Source: Gnetum montanum
Lineage: Eukaryota; Streptophyta; Gnetopsida; Gnetales; Gnetaceae
Direction of reading: 5' to 3'
Assembly: GCA_015680685.1 (NCBI GenBank)
Contig: MNCI01011496.1
Span: 61,393-125,392 of the forward strand
DNA length: 64,000 bases
Positions 11,339 through 23,476 of the stretch are shown piece after piece; position 1 is the first letter of the stretch; each line of letters starts with the position of its first letter. Below the pieces are notes generated by a model. It worked only from the letters and a program-made list of their open reading frames with translations, searched no databases and was not told the DNA's origin. Position numbers and translations under genes: made by a program.

Positions 11339-12653
11339 TGTTGACCTTTTGGTATGTCAAAACCTTAAGGAAAATGGAGAACAAATGATGTATTTTGTGA
11401 ATGTTATATTTATAGGACAAAGACATGGATAGGGACTCAAGGAGGCTTGGACAAGGACTTAAAGAAGCATGGATATCATGAACAAGGACTTCATAAAAAA
11501 AATTGGGATCAAGGAATCTTGGACAAGAACTCAAAAAATCATGGATATGATGAACAAGGACTTCATAAGAAAATTTACAGCAAGGGCAAGAAAAAATACT
11601 AAAACTAAATGAAGATGTTCTAGAGATTGAAAGGAAGCTAAATGTGCCTATTTGTGTTGAGTTTGTTGAGGATGATTTTTAGATGTTTTGGCATGTTCCA
11701 AAGTGTTTTTGATTCATTTTTATGAGCTTAGGAGGTTATAGGATCTATGGGGACTTTTCTGAAGGCATTTAGAGGCTCCCATCATCAAAACAAGTAGTTT
11801 TATTTTTGGCTCCTATAGAAGAGACATCTCCCAAGAGATGTCTCCTCAGAGACATCTTTCCAAAGACATCTCCCTTGAAGAGTAAAAGTCTTCCAAAAAT
11901 AGGAGACATATCCTTTGGAAAGAAGATGTCTCACTTTTAGAATAGATGTCTCCCATTATTTGAAGCTAATTTTAGAGAGATGTTTCAATCTTGAAGGATA
12001 CGTCTACACTAGCTGATAGATAGTTGTTGCATGAGTTCCAAAGTGATTTTGGAAATATCAAGGCTATAAGAATACTTCATATTATTGGGTGTTGTACATG
12101 AACTATCTCTATCAAGTAATCATTGTATATTGTACTTGTGTACTTCATTTTTAAATCATTTGATTGATTGATTGTGAATTATGCTTCAAAGTATAAGGAT
12201 CTATAAAGTTAGTTACATTCTTTTCTTATGTTTTTTTCTTTTTTCCCTACTAGGATTGATGTGCTTCTTATGGGAAGGCATCATTATCAAGCTTACTAGG
12301 ATCCTATGAGATTGAGTGTTTATGTAGTGTTAAAATACTCTAGAGAGGAGCTCAATTTGTAAAGGTTGTGGAATCCTTTATATCACTTTCTAAGATTTTT
12401 GGAACCCTATAGGGTTAAGTGGCTTCATGGTGATGAAACACTCTAGAGCAGAGCTTAGAGCTTGTATATGATGTGGTGTCCTTCAAACCATATTTTAAAG
12501 AAACAAAGTCGGGAGGTGTGCAAGTGAACTATCCTTTGAGTGTGGACTACCCAAGTTGGGAAACCAGATTAAATTTGGTTATGGTTTTTGTGAGTATAAA
12601 ATCTTGATTAGGGAAACTCATTCATCCCCTCTTTCTAAGTTCTATGATCCTTA
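11339..12653 (+). mobile_element. Sirevirus-type copia LTR (probable solo LTR)
   Basis: The sequence starts TGTTGACCTTTTGG and ends near TAAGTTCTATGATCCTTA. It matches, in reverse orientation, the LTRs at 42937-44179 and 45250-46492, including the CAAAACAAGTAGTTTTA-type block, a TTTCTAAGTT end and an AGACATCTC box cluster (11820-11990). Length is about 1.3 kb. The flanks are GAATT (11334-11338) and GCATT (12654-12658), matching at four of five bases as expected for an aged target duplication. No primer site follows the right end, so a solo LTR fits best. Confidence 0.65.
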
Positions 12654-13282
12654 GCATTCTTATGTCATCAAGAAAGAATTAATAAGATATGACTAGGAAA
12701 CCAAATCAAGTAAGTGCTCATAGAGAAAAGTAGCAATATGCGTAGTAATTAAAGAAGATACAAATTTAATGTTATAGCATTAACACCCTTTAGTATAATT
12801 ACTAGATAATGTAAAAGAGAGCATGTGTAATTTCCAAAAAAGGATTTGTAGTTAAAAGGATATGAGAAAAAATAACGAGTTGTGGATAGAACATAATATA
12901 CAATAGACATTAACTTAAATAATACATATGTAATAGGCTATAGGATTTAGGATCAAAAAACTATAGTAAGAGCTCCATAACCTAGGAAATATAAATAAAA
13001 AAGAAAATATTATAAGAAATCTTAGTAGAAGTGATAATATGATGTAATATGATTTGTGTACCAAGATTAGCCATTTACGACCTCATAACCATTATGTAAT
13101 AGGAGAGATCATTTGGAGCTATAGTAAATGTAACATCTCATTTCCAGATATCATTAAACAATATCATTCATTGCTTAATTCATTGTACTCAAGAGAATTA
13201 TAATGGAAATATAATGAAATAACTACACATTGAATTTAAAGAAAAATAGAGGAAAAATTTTATTAATGAGAAAATGGTACAC
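12654..13282. other. Unassigned AT-rich segment
   Basis: No ORF, repeat unit or family similarity could be recognised on either strand between the Sirevirus-type LTR and the chromovirus LTR. Confidence 0.3.
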
Positions 13283-13601
13283 TGTAACACCCCATGGGTT
13301 ATCTTCCCATGCCACTTAGGCCTTAAAGGTAATCCACCATTTCCACCATGGTTAGGCTATCTAGCCAAAGGAGTGATTAGTCCCTTCTTATCCTATTTCA
13401 CCTAACTCCTATCACTTTCCATTAATGGCTCTATGACTCTATGTTGGCATGACCTCTAAACCTAGCCTTAAATGACATAGGTCAAACCCATTCTTGAGGG
13501 ATATCATGAATAATCATAACTCCTCATAATAAGGCACTTCTTCTTTCAAAGTTTAATTACATTTTTATAATAAAATTGATCCCTAAACAAGGGATGGGAC
13601 A
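13283..13601 (-). mobile_element. Chromovirus 3' LTR, ~319 bp
   Basis: A TG...CA unit runs from TGTAACACCCCATGGG at 13283 to GGGATGGGACA ending at 13601. Immediately to the right, the minus strand carries the polypurine tract TTAAGGGGGGTAGAT (13606-13620), as expected upstream of a 3' LTR of a minus-strand element. The short length fits plant chromoviruses. The 5' LTR is not in view. Confidence 0.55.
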
Positions 13602-13799
13602 TTATAATCTACCCCCCTTAAGTATACAACTCATCCTTAAGTGCTTTCTCTATATCTAGCTACTCAACTATTGCTTTCTTATTATGCTCCTTAACTTCAA
13701 CTTCATTATTATCTTCATTATCATCTATACAAACAAATAATATAATTTATAATTTATTACTTTAGTAATAGATACAATTTATCATTCAATGTCATGATG

Positions 13800-16700
13800 A
13801 TAAAAAAATTGGTGGTAAGTGTTGAGAATGAACTCGCTATTTTCCCAAGTTTGTTAATCACAATTCAAATATTGGACAAGTACTTTGCTTATACTTTTAT
13901 TTCAAAGCTTCTTGGTATAGTAATTCTTAATTGAAATTGGCTTGACCTTGAAGCTAGAATTGGATTTCAAAGGTAAGGTATTCTAATCTAGCACATAAGG
14001 CACATCATTTTCATGAAATTTCTTTAGCAAACATACATAGAAAATTGGGTGAATTCTTAAGGTTGTTGGAAGTTTTAATTGATATGCTACTTCACCAATT
14101 CTTTCGAATATTTCAAAGGGTTCATAACATCTTGGAGCCAACTTAGTATATCTTCCTAATTTAAGGGAACTTCTGATGGATTTTACTCTTAATAGTACTT
14201 GATCTCCAATTTGGAATTCCTTCTTAAGTCGATGTTGATCCACATATCCCTTTTATTTGTCTTGGGTAGCTTGCAAATTTTGTTTAACTCTAGTAACAAT
14301 ATTTTCCATTATTTTCATTTCTCTTTCATCCATTCCATTCTTAAGGTTAGATCTATCCAAGTTAGCAGTGCATAGCAATTACGTCCATATACTACTTTGA
14401 ATGGTGTTTGATGTATGGAATCTTGATAATTTTTGTTGTAGGAAAATTCAACTAGATGCAAGTAATTCTCCAACATCTTTAGTCTACTCCCAATGTATCT
14501 TTGTAGAATATCTTCCAATATTTTATTCACATGTTTAGTTTGATCATATGTCTTTGGGTGGTAAGCTATGTTGAATTTTAGTTGGGTTCCATGTTCCTTG
14601 AATAAATTTTTCCAAAATTCTGACATGAACTTAGGATCTTTATTAAAAAATAATAGATTTAGGACACCCATGTAATTGAAACACCTCTTATGCAAATTTT
14701 TGAGCTACTTCCTTAGCTATGTTTGAAGATTTCAAAGGTATAAAATGAGCCATCCTTAATAAGTAATTAGCCACTACCAAGATTGATTCATTTCTCTTTT
14801 TGGTTACTAGTAATTCCACAATGAAATGCATGTAACATATTCCCATTTCTAGGGTTGGACTTCCAAAGGCTATAGTAATCCACTTGGTTTCTTTTGTTTA
14901 GCTTTTATTCTTTAGCAGGTTGGACAACTTTTAATGTATTTGGATACGTTAGTCTTCATTCTAGATCAAAATTATGATTTTCATATCATCATATAAGTCT
15001 TGATATAACTTGAATGTCCACCGTATGGTACTTCATGAGCTTCGTACAATAGCTTAAGCCTCCAATTTTCTTCTAGTATACATACTCTTTCTTCTTTCAT
15101 CAATAGACCATTGGAGGCATGTTGATAATAAGGATTTGAAGAAATATTAATTAGGATCTTTTTGAATTAAGGATATTCTTTCATTTGTTCCTTAATTTCT
15201 TCTTCCATAAGGATTGTTACAATACCGATCATCAAGTTCCACATTCAACTAAGGGCATCAGCTACTACATTTTTTTTTCTTAGAATATGTTTAATCTTAA
15301 AATCATATTCAACTAATAATTTTATCCATCATCATTGTTAGGTGTTCAAAATGGGTTGTCTCTGCAATTATTCTAAAATTTTATGACCCATTTTTAATAT
15401 AAATATTTTTCCACAAAGATAGTATCCCAAAACTGTCAAAGCATGAACAATTGCCAATAATTCCAAATCATGAATTAAGTATCTTGGCTCCTCATAACTC
15501 ATGAGATTCAAAGCATACCACTTTATCTTCTTGAGAAATAACTACAGTAATTCCAACTCCATAGGCATCTATAGAAACTTCAAATGATACTTCTTCATTT
15601 GGGATTCTCGAAATAGACATTGTTGTGAGTAGCATCTTTAATCTAAGGAAAGCTTCTCTGCATTTTTAATCAAACTTGAACAACTGTTTTTCTTACAAAA
15701 GGTTAGTCAAGAGGGCTACCAAGGTAGAATAATATTTAATAAAACATCAGTAAAACCTTGTTGGACCTATGAAACTGTGAACTGCTATAACATCTTTTAG
15801 TTTTGGCTAATCCTAAACTTTACTAACTTTCACTAGGTTTACTTGTAATCCCATGTTAGATACTATATGACACAAATATGAAACTTCTTCTTTGAAGAGT
15901 TCACATTAACTTAATTTTTCTTTCAACTGATGTTTCTTAAGAACTTCAATTGTAATTTTTAAATGTTTAACATGTTCTCATCTTGACTTATAGTAAATAA
16001 GTATATCATCCATAAATACTATAGAAAATTGATCAAGGTATTCATGAAAATATTATTCATTAACATCATAAATGTTGTAGGTACATTAGTTAATCCAAAT
16101 AGCATCACTAAAAATTCATATAATCCACACCTAGTTCTAAATGTAGTTTTCTTGATGTCTTTTTCCTTAATCCTTATTTGGTGATAACTTGATTTTAAAT
16201 CAATCTTTGAGAAATAACATGCTTTTGTATGTGGATCAAATAGGTCATCAAACCTAGGTAAGGGATAGGTATTTTTAATCATCACTTTATTCAATGACCT
16301 ATAATCAATTCATAATCTTAACATACCATTTTTCTTTTCACGAATAAGATTGGTGCATCCTAGGGTGAGATGCTAGGTTGAATCTTCCATTCTTCCAACA
16401 GTTGATCTAAATGTACTTTTAATTCTCTTAATTTATAAGTGGAAAGCCTATAAGGGGATTTTAAAACTAGTTGTATATTAGAAAAAATATCCATAGTGTG
16501 TTTAATAGTTCTTTTTAGAGGTAATTCCCTAGTTTCACCAAATACTGAATCTTCATATTCCTTAAGTTCTTTTAAAATTTTAATATTAGAAGATTTTTGA
16601 GGTTGAGTTGCTTTAAAAGTAAACATAGAAGCATCCTTTTTGACTAGTCTCTTAGCTTGCTTAATAGATATCGTGTGAATTTTTTTTATTGTTCCTAACC

Positions 16701-16861
16701 CACTTATAACCCTAACTCCATCACTAGTTGGTACTTTTAAAACATGATTTCCAAAGTGGGTAGTAATATCAAATTTTTGCAAAAAATACATTTCTAAGAT
16801 TACATTGACATCACCTAATTCAAATTAAAAAATTTAATAAAAAAAGGCATGTCTTGCAAGG
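13800..16861 (-). pseudogene. Chromovirus pol relic: protease end, RT, RNase H, integrase, chromodomain remnant
   Basis: Minus-strand order is as follows. The protease tail and linker lie at 16360-16860 (VILEM near 16795, like the VILGMDWL family motif). RT covers 15990-16300 ([28 protein letters not shown], then FMDD near 16005). A decayed RNase H occupies 15300-15900. The integrase is at 14315-14695 (FMSEFWKNLFKEHGTQL, AYHPKT, VNKILED) with its C-terminal domain at 13983-14243. Chromodomain-like residues (VLVQY ... TWE) lie near 13830-13880. Two catalytic integrase positions are lost: the SDRD-type aspartate reads FNKD, and the glutamate reads K in DQTKH, 36 residues on. The 5' half is cut at 16861 by the T2 LTR. 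Confidence 0.85.
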
Positions 16862-18493
16862 TGTTAGAACTGGAAATATCAATTGCTAAAATGGAAAATG
16901 GAAAGATCCAAGCACCAAGATAGTCTTAATCCCAAATCCTAAGGGTCTCTAGAAAATAGAATTTAGGGTGCCCTAAATGGTCTTGCCAATCACCTAGGTA
17001 CTTAGAAAATGTAAAAAAAAAATGGTTGTGGAAACATAGACATATTCGTAGATGAAATCAAAAATAAAAATGAAAACATAAATGGATTTAGTCAAATGGA
17101 AATAGAATTGTAGTTATACAACTAAATTCAAAAATGAAATAGAAACCAAAAATTTGCATAGCATGAACAACCAAATTTATATAAAAAATATAAAATAATT
17201 GGGTTCATGATGTACAAGTATGTGCCCAAGGACACAAGAAGTTGCTTGCCAAAGCTTGAAGTCCATTGGAGAAGGTTGCCACCACAATTTGGTTTCTTCC
17301 CAACTCTAATTTTCTACAACTTTTCCTCAGTTTCCACTAGATCTGCAAAGTAGGAATGGGTATGGGTTTACACTTTTAGTGCGATGGTAGTTATGTAGGG
17401 GTGGTTATGTCAAGCGTAGTGCTAATTTCTGCTACTGCAAGTGTAGTTGGATTGCAAGGGTTGTAACAGGCTTTGGGTGATGAAAAAATGAAAACTAGTA
17501 CTATTGCCAAAAGGTTATGGAAATGCCAAAGTATTTGAAATGTTGTGTAGGATGTCAAAATGCCAAAATTTGAAACCTAGTAATGGTACTGATGTTGGGT
17601 ATTTATAGGTTTAGGGTTATCATTTTTGGGTCTATCGTTGACTATCATTGATTGTTGATGGAATGGCATTGATTGTAGATTTGTAACAGTTACTACTATT
17701 AGCATAGTTGGTCAACTACTACTAGTATAGTTGCCAACTACTATTAGCATAGTTGGTCAACTACTGCTACTGTAGTTGCCAATTACTATTAGTGTAGTTG
17801 CATGTCTACTAATGTAGTTGCCATTTGTTGTAAATCTGGAATGGACTACACCTACAAAACCCATCCTTTTACTGTAAATAGCAAACATGCTTTTGTGACT
17901 ATGTCAAAGATGTTGGAAAATGGGGTAAAGGTTGGAAACTGTAGAAATGATGTGATCCATCAAAAACTATTTTTCCTTGTGGTGAATGCTATCTATGTTG
18001 GCCATTGTTGACTTGGAATGATTACACTGGTTATTGTTGGAAACCTAGAAATTCCAACAATTCCACTATTACACTTCTACTAGGTCTTGATGGTGACTAT
18101 GCTAGTTGTAGCCTATATGACTACTGAAAATGACTCTAGTGTAGTTGGGGGTATACCCCTACAAAAACCCATGAAAATATCATTTTTAGCCATTCCAAAG
18201 GAATTTCTGACCTTCCCGAGTCCAAATATGGACATGGAGAACCTATTTCTAGTTGGGAAACAAGGAAATAATAACTTTTGGAGAATTTTTAGCCCCAAAA
18301 AGTTGAAGTATGCAATATTGTAGGTCTTGGTCTATGTATCCTACATTTAGAATGAGTCCTAGCCCCAAGTTAGAAAGTGAAAGTTGCAACATGAAATTTT
18401 AGTGGTGTTTCATTGGTTCCACTTTGTTGATGTCTAGAGGATTGATCAGAGAGACATCAATAAAGAATATAAAATACCATTGTAGGTCAATCA
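16862..18493 (-). mobile_element. Tat-like 3' LTR of T2, 1632 bp
   Basis: In plus coordinates it begins TGTTAGAACTGG at 16862 and ends GTAGGTCAATCA at 18493. The minus-strand polypurine tract AGAGGGGGAGCA (18498-18509) lies just upstream of its 5' edge. Blocks align with the T1 LTR and with fragments at 40003-40385 and 50790-52330, notably CCAAGCACCAAGATAGTCTT near 16907 and again near 40053. It interrupts the chromovirus pol, so T2 is the younger insertion. No target duplication can be tested because the other end of T2 is damaged. Confidence 0.75.
17601..17820 (-). promoter_or_regulatory. U3 promoter of T2: TATA box plus six 22-bp CAACTA...TAGTTG dyads
   Basis: On the minus strand CCTATAAAT lies at 17601-17609. 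About 80 bp upstream of it, six tandem units of 22-23 bp run from 17689 to 17820, each a short dyad with arms CAACTA and TAGTTG (clear at 17713-17733, 17735-17755, 17758-17777 and 17780-17800). More scattered GTAGTT boxes lie at 17385-17460 and 18090-18150. The core ACTAC...GTAGT is shared with array B of the same element. A role in promoter control is inferred from position. Confidence 0.6.
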
Positions 18494-19555
18494 CTAATGC
18501 TCCCCCTCTACACTTGATCCAATAGTGTCAAACCATGCTCAAGAGTGCTTGTGATGATGGGATTAGGCTATGATGAGGAAATAGTAAAGAGCTCATCAAA
18601 AAATGGCTATGATGGCTAATAATGCATTTCAAATGTTGACATCATGGCTATGGTGAAAACATGTTGGCCCATTAGTATTTTTGGCACTTAATCTTTGGAA
18701 GTATTAGTTGCTCAAAGAATGATTTTGAAGATCCAAAACTTAGCTCCAAGGTTTCTTTGGTTGTTAGGCTCCTCCTTTTGTACATTTGGAGCCACTAGTT
18801 TGAGCTTTTTGACCTTTCAACCTCCTAGCAATTGAGCTTTTTTTTGGGTGAAACATTCATTGAGTTTCCTTGCCAAGGCTAGTTAGATCTAGTTTTCCTA
18901 TTAAGTGAGTTGTGTTACATTCAATGAAATTGGTTTTGACATTGAAGTGAGATGTGTTATGCTCGATGAACTTAGTGATCTCCCACTAAATAAGCTATGT
19001 TACATCCAAGTGGACTTGAGGATGGAGCACGATGAAGAGAAATAATATGGCTATAGTGCATGAGTGAAAATATAGCTCAACATTGTTGCTCAAGGTATGG
19101 AAGGTCATAACCAAGCTATGGGGTTGGGCTCAAAGAGTGATGTTAGATGAAGGGCAATGGTACAAGCACTCTTAGCATAGCAGAACAAAATCATGAAATA
19201 ATGCACATCAAGATCACATGGTATCTTGATACCATAATGAGTAACACCCTTACAATGGTCCTTGACTTTGTCCTATAGATGCAACTCCAAGAGGACAAGA
19301 AAATCAAGCAAATAAATCATGTTGTAATAATGAAATACATAAGGCCATGTAGAATAGTGTAGTAGATTCAGTCATCAAAGATTATTGGTATTACTAGTTT
19401 AAGATCTTGGTAGGTTTTCAAGCCAATTTAAGGTTTTAGTGGACCATGGTACTGGTTTAAGGCCTTGACAGGTCATTGTTCCACCAGTTTTGGGTCATGG
19501 TAGGCCATAGAAAGTAGGCTCACTTGTTGGTTGTTATCAACTACATCTAATATGG
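18494..19555 (-). other. 3' UTR of T2 with short internal repeats
   Basis: This stretch lies between the integrase stop and the polypurine tract. No ORF is visible. Three ~44-bp units (about 18902-19010) share AAGTGAG, TGTTACATTC and GATGAACTT wording. Three more units at 19396-19510 share ACTGGTTTAAGGCCTTG and GGTAGG. Tandem repeats in the 3' UTR are a known trait of Tat-lineage elements. T1 lacks this segment. Confidence 0.45.
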
Positions 19556-22500
19556 TTTTAGATAGGAGTGAATGACCAGATTGGCCAATGCTTTTCCATT
19601 CATGTATACTATCTTGAATTCTTTGTTACCATAGGCCCTAGTAACAAGGAAGGATCCTTCCCAGTTGGCTGAGAATTTATCCACATGCTCACGAATGGCT
19701 TTGAGGACTAGGTCATCTTCCTTAATCTTTTACATGATTAAGTTATGGTGGTGTTGCTATTTCTACCTCCCTTAATATTGTTTGATGTGAGCAAGTGCTT
19801 GCATATGTTCCTCCTCCATCGATTCCAAGGTCACTATCTACAACTCCTTGTTCTGCTCATCATTGATGAAGTTGATTAAGGCTTCTTGGAGTGATGAAAG
19901 CTGTAATTCAAGAGGTAAGATAACTTCAAAACCATAAACCAAGCTATAAGGAATTACATTAGTTACTGTGTGATAGGTCATTTTATAGGCTCATAGTGCA
20001 TGGACAAGTCGCTCATGCCATTTATGCTTGTTATTGAGCATCTTCTTAAGCAAGTTGATGATGGCCTTGTTTCTTGCTTCTACTTGTCCATTAGCTTGAG
20101 GGTAATAAGGCAATGAGAAATACTACTTAATGTCTAGGTTGTAACAAAAATATTTGGTTTCTTAGCTAATATATTATGATCCATTATCCATAATCTTTGG
20201 TTGTGACAATGTTATCAAAGGTAGACTTATGAAAATGTAGTCTTCTGTAGGGGAATAGCTTCAACCCACTTAGTAAAGTATTCAGTTGCAATAGTTATGA
20301 AGCTATGCCTTGTGTAAGACTTAGGCATTATAGGTCCAATGATATTCAATCCCCATTGTTGAAACAACCAAGTTAGTCGAGTGGTATGCAACTCAATCGG
20401 TGGTACATGTATGAGGTTGTTATGCCATTGACATGTATCATAATGCTTAACCTTCTATAGGTAGTCACCTTCCATATGGGGCTCATAATAGCCTAACCAT
20501 CTAATCTTAGTAGCCATGGTTGTAGGTCCTATATGTCCCACATAAACACCTTTATGAACCTCTCTAAAACTATTCTAGCTTCGATTTTACCTAAGCACTT
20601 TAACAATACACCATCATCGACATAATGTGTTATTGCCTACAATGACATAATACTTCAATCATTTGCATACAATGTCCTTTTAAGTAGTAGTCAAGCCTTG
20701 TGAGGATTCACCATGCATAAGGTAAAATTGATAAAATCATACCACTCATTTATATGAGTAGTATGAACTATGGCCACCAAGGTATACTTAGCACTCTTCC
20801 TGATGGATGTAGCACAATCCATAGTTAGGGTGGGCAACTTACTAAACACATCTAGCATAACACTAAGGGCTAGTATTGTGATGGCATTGATTATGGCATT
20901 CTTGTTCTTTTGTATATTCTCAATATAAAAATCTACAAATTTTTGTAACAATTAGCTCCCTAATTCATAGTAGGGCTATAAATGTTTGGCTTTGCACACA
21001 TAAACCTTAGTTACTTGGTTGACCACAAGTTGTGAATCTTCCTTAATTATCAAACATTTAATTCTTATGTTAGGTGCTACCATCATCTAATCAAACCCTC
21101 GTACTATACTATGTTGTTGATGCATGTGAACTCAAAACAATAGCTAAAGGATCGAATTTCACTAGATGGGGATGTTATGATGGTCGTGATGCTAGCCCCA
21201 TGGGTAATTGAAGCTCTGTCAAAGTGCATGACTACCTCATAATCCTTGAGCACTTGTTAAATAGTGTTAACATGTTCATCAAGAAAATTAGGGTCTATAG
21301 TCACTTGATCATCAACAAGCAAGACAATAAGCTATATGGCTATAGCTTAATCTTTTGTTAAGGATTGAAAGACATAATAAGGGTCAAACTTTGTTGTTAT
21401 GGATTTCCATCGAGCTATATGACTACTCTAGTAAATATTGGTCATTATGGCTCCAAGTATAATATGTTTGCAAATGATGTTGATCTAGCTCCTAAAGAGG
21501 TAGTATCTCCATTTTTTAATGAGAAGACTAATGCTAAATAGTACTTCTCTACTTAAAAGTATCTAGTCTCATGGGCAACTAATGCATGGCTAAGCTAGTA
21601 TATTAGCATTTCTGCCCCATCATCATGTTTCTGATAGAATAGAAAAGCAATGGACATATCAGAGATAATAAGGTAGATGTAAAATAGTTTACCCTCTTGA
21701 AGAGGATATACTATCGATAGTTACACCAACTCTTGCTTATGGTTTTTAAAGGCTTCTTAGTATTAAGTCATCCACTCATAGTGAACTCCTTTGTTAAGAA
21801 AGTGTTACATGAATTGTAATTTATCCATAAGCCTAGCGATGAACCTATGAATAAACTATAATCTACCTTATAATCCCTAAAGCTCCTTAAGGTTAGTAAG
21901 TGTTTCCAAGTTGGAGATGGCCTTAACCTTATCAAGATCAACACATATCTCTACTTCTGATACTACAAAGCCAAGCATCTTATCCATTTTAACATCAAAG
22001 ACACACTTCTTGGGATTAAGTCTAAGTTCAAACTTAAGGCATTATTTAAGCACAAGGTCTAGGTCATTAGCCTAATCATTGGCCATTTTGGACTTAATGG
22101 CTATATCATCTATGTAATTGTTGAGCAATTGGCATGTAATTGCTAAAGATATAGGTCATGCCTAGTTGATAGGTTGCTTTTGTATTTTCAAGATCAAAGG
22201 GCATCATAGCATAGAAAAAGGTACCCCAATGGGTCATGAAGGTCATGCTAAGTTGGTGTTATGGATTGATCCTAATCTAGTTATATCTTGAGAACCCATC
22301 AATAAAGGATAATAAGACATGTCCAGCCATAGTATCAATAAGTTAATCAATACTAGGCAAAGCAAAATCATCCTTGATGGTTCCCTTATGTAGGTCTTAG
22401 AAATCAATGCAAATGTGAATACTCCCATTCTTCTTAGGGGCTACCACTATGTTGGACACCCATTCTACGTAGTCAAAATCCCTAATGAAACCAACTTGGT

Positions 22501-22985
22501 ATAGCTTTGTGATCTCATAGCGAACCGCCAAGGCCAAATCAAGTTTGATCTTATTCACTTTCTACTTAACTAATCTAATGCTAGGATTGAGTATGATGTT
22601 GTATTGGACTAGATGTGGATATAAGCCTAGCATATCTTCATATGACCTAGGAAAGACCTTAATGTTATCTTGTAGGACCTTGGTGATGTCTTGAGCCTAC
22701 TAAGGTTCTAGTGAGGAACTTAGTTTAAGGGTTTCCTCCTCACCACTATGTGTTGTGATAGGAACCTCAACTAGAGAGTCTTTAGTAATGTCACCAACCT
22801 CTAGATCAAGGGTTTTAACTAAATTTTCAGGACACTCTAGAGGCTTTTCAATTGAAGTTATGTGGTTTACAAGACTCTTAGGCTAAATATTTAGACAATC
22901 ATGATTGATACATCACTCAACATCACCATAAGGTCCATTTACGTGCAAAGGCAATGTAATTTTCTTCCAGGTGTCCATACTTCAA
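19556..22985 (-). pseudogene. Tat/Ogre-like pol relic (T2): RT, RNase H, integrase
   Basis: This is a minus-strand homologue of T1 pol. The conserved exon start (about 22985) is followed by the linker, then RT with SFMDGF-type residues near 22280 and an intact YIDD catalytic box near 22095-22110 (NNYIDDIAIKSKMAN). RNase H starts near 21220. A linker ORF at 20691-20951 (AITILALSVMLDVFSKLPTL) matches T1 7140-7200. The integrase zinc finger lies near 20420-20600. The core contains PYYPQANGQVEA near 20090. The C-terminus (NWEGSFLVTRAYGN) lies near 19620-19660. Stops and frameshifts are frequent. This copy keeps the RT catalytic aspartates that T1 lost and lacks the T1 490-bp duplication. Confidence 0.87.
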
Positions 22986-23400
22986 TCCTACATATCAACC
23001 ATAAGCACATTAATTAACACCTAGGTAAAAAAGAGCAAACAATGCTAACATAATTTAGTAAACATGCAAAGATATGCTATTCCAATGACAATTAGAAATG
23101 AAAACAATGTCAACCAAGGTTATGAGAGATAGATAATGACCAATGGGATTAAGAACAGGCCATATAAGATTAATTAAGAATCATAAGAGAGAAAATAAGA
23201 TGAACATGGTTAAAAAAAGAAGTTATATAAAGGCTATATAAAGTCAATTGATGAGAAAGAAGGTCAATAATGTAAAAAAGGGCCAAAACTAAGGTCAAAT
23301 CTATGAGAATGGAATACATGTAGTAAAAACTAGCTAATACTAGTCAAACAAGGTTATATTTTACTAGTTTTAGGCCTTATTGGCCATTGTGTGGGGCTAC
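22986..23400 (-). promoter_or_regulatory. Putative Ogre-type intron end and 3' splice acceptor (T2)
   Basis: Read on the minus strand, a T-rich stretch with GACCTTAGTTTTGG, a TTATATAGCC run and TTTTTTACCTAGGTG leads to ATATGTAG, followed by the conserved exon start GATTGAAGTATGGACACC. T1 at 4500-5060 has the same succession. Conservation of this non-coding edge in two diverged copies supports a shared functional boundary; splicing itself is inferred. Confidence 0.45.
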
Positions 23401-23476
23401 AAGGTTGTTGAGAGAGTTTGGACATGAGGGGATCATTCTAGAGTAGTTTTGAAGTAAAAAATGGCACTTTTGTCAT

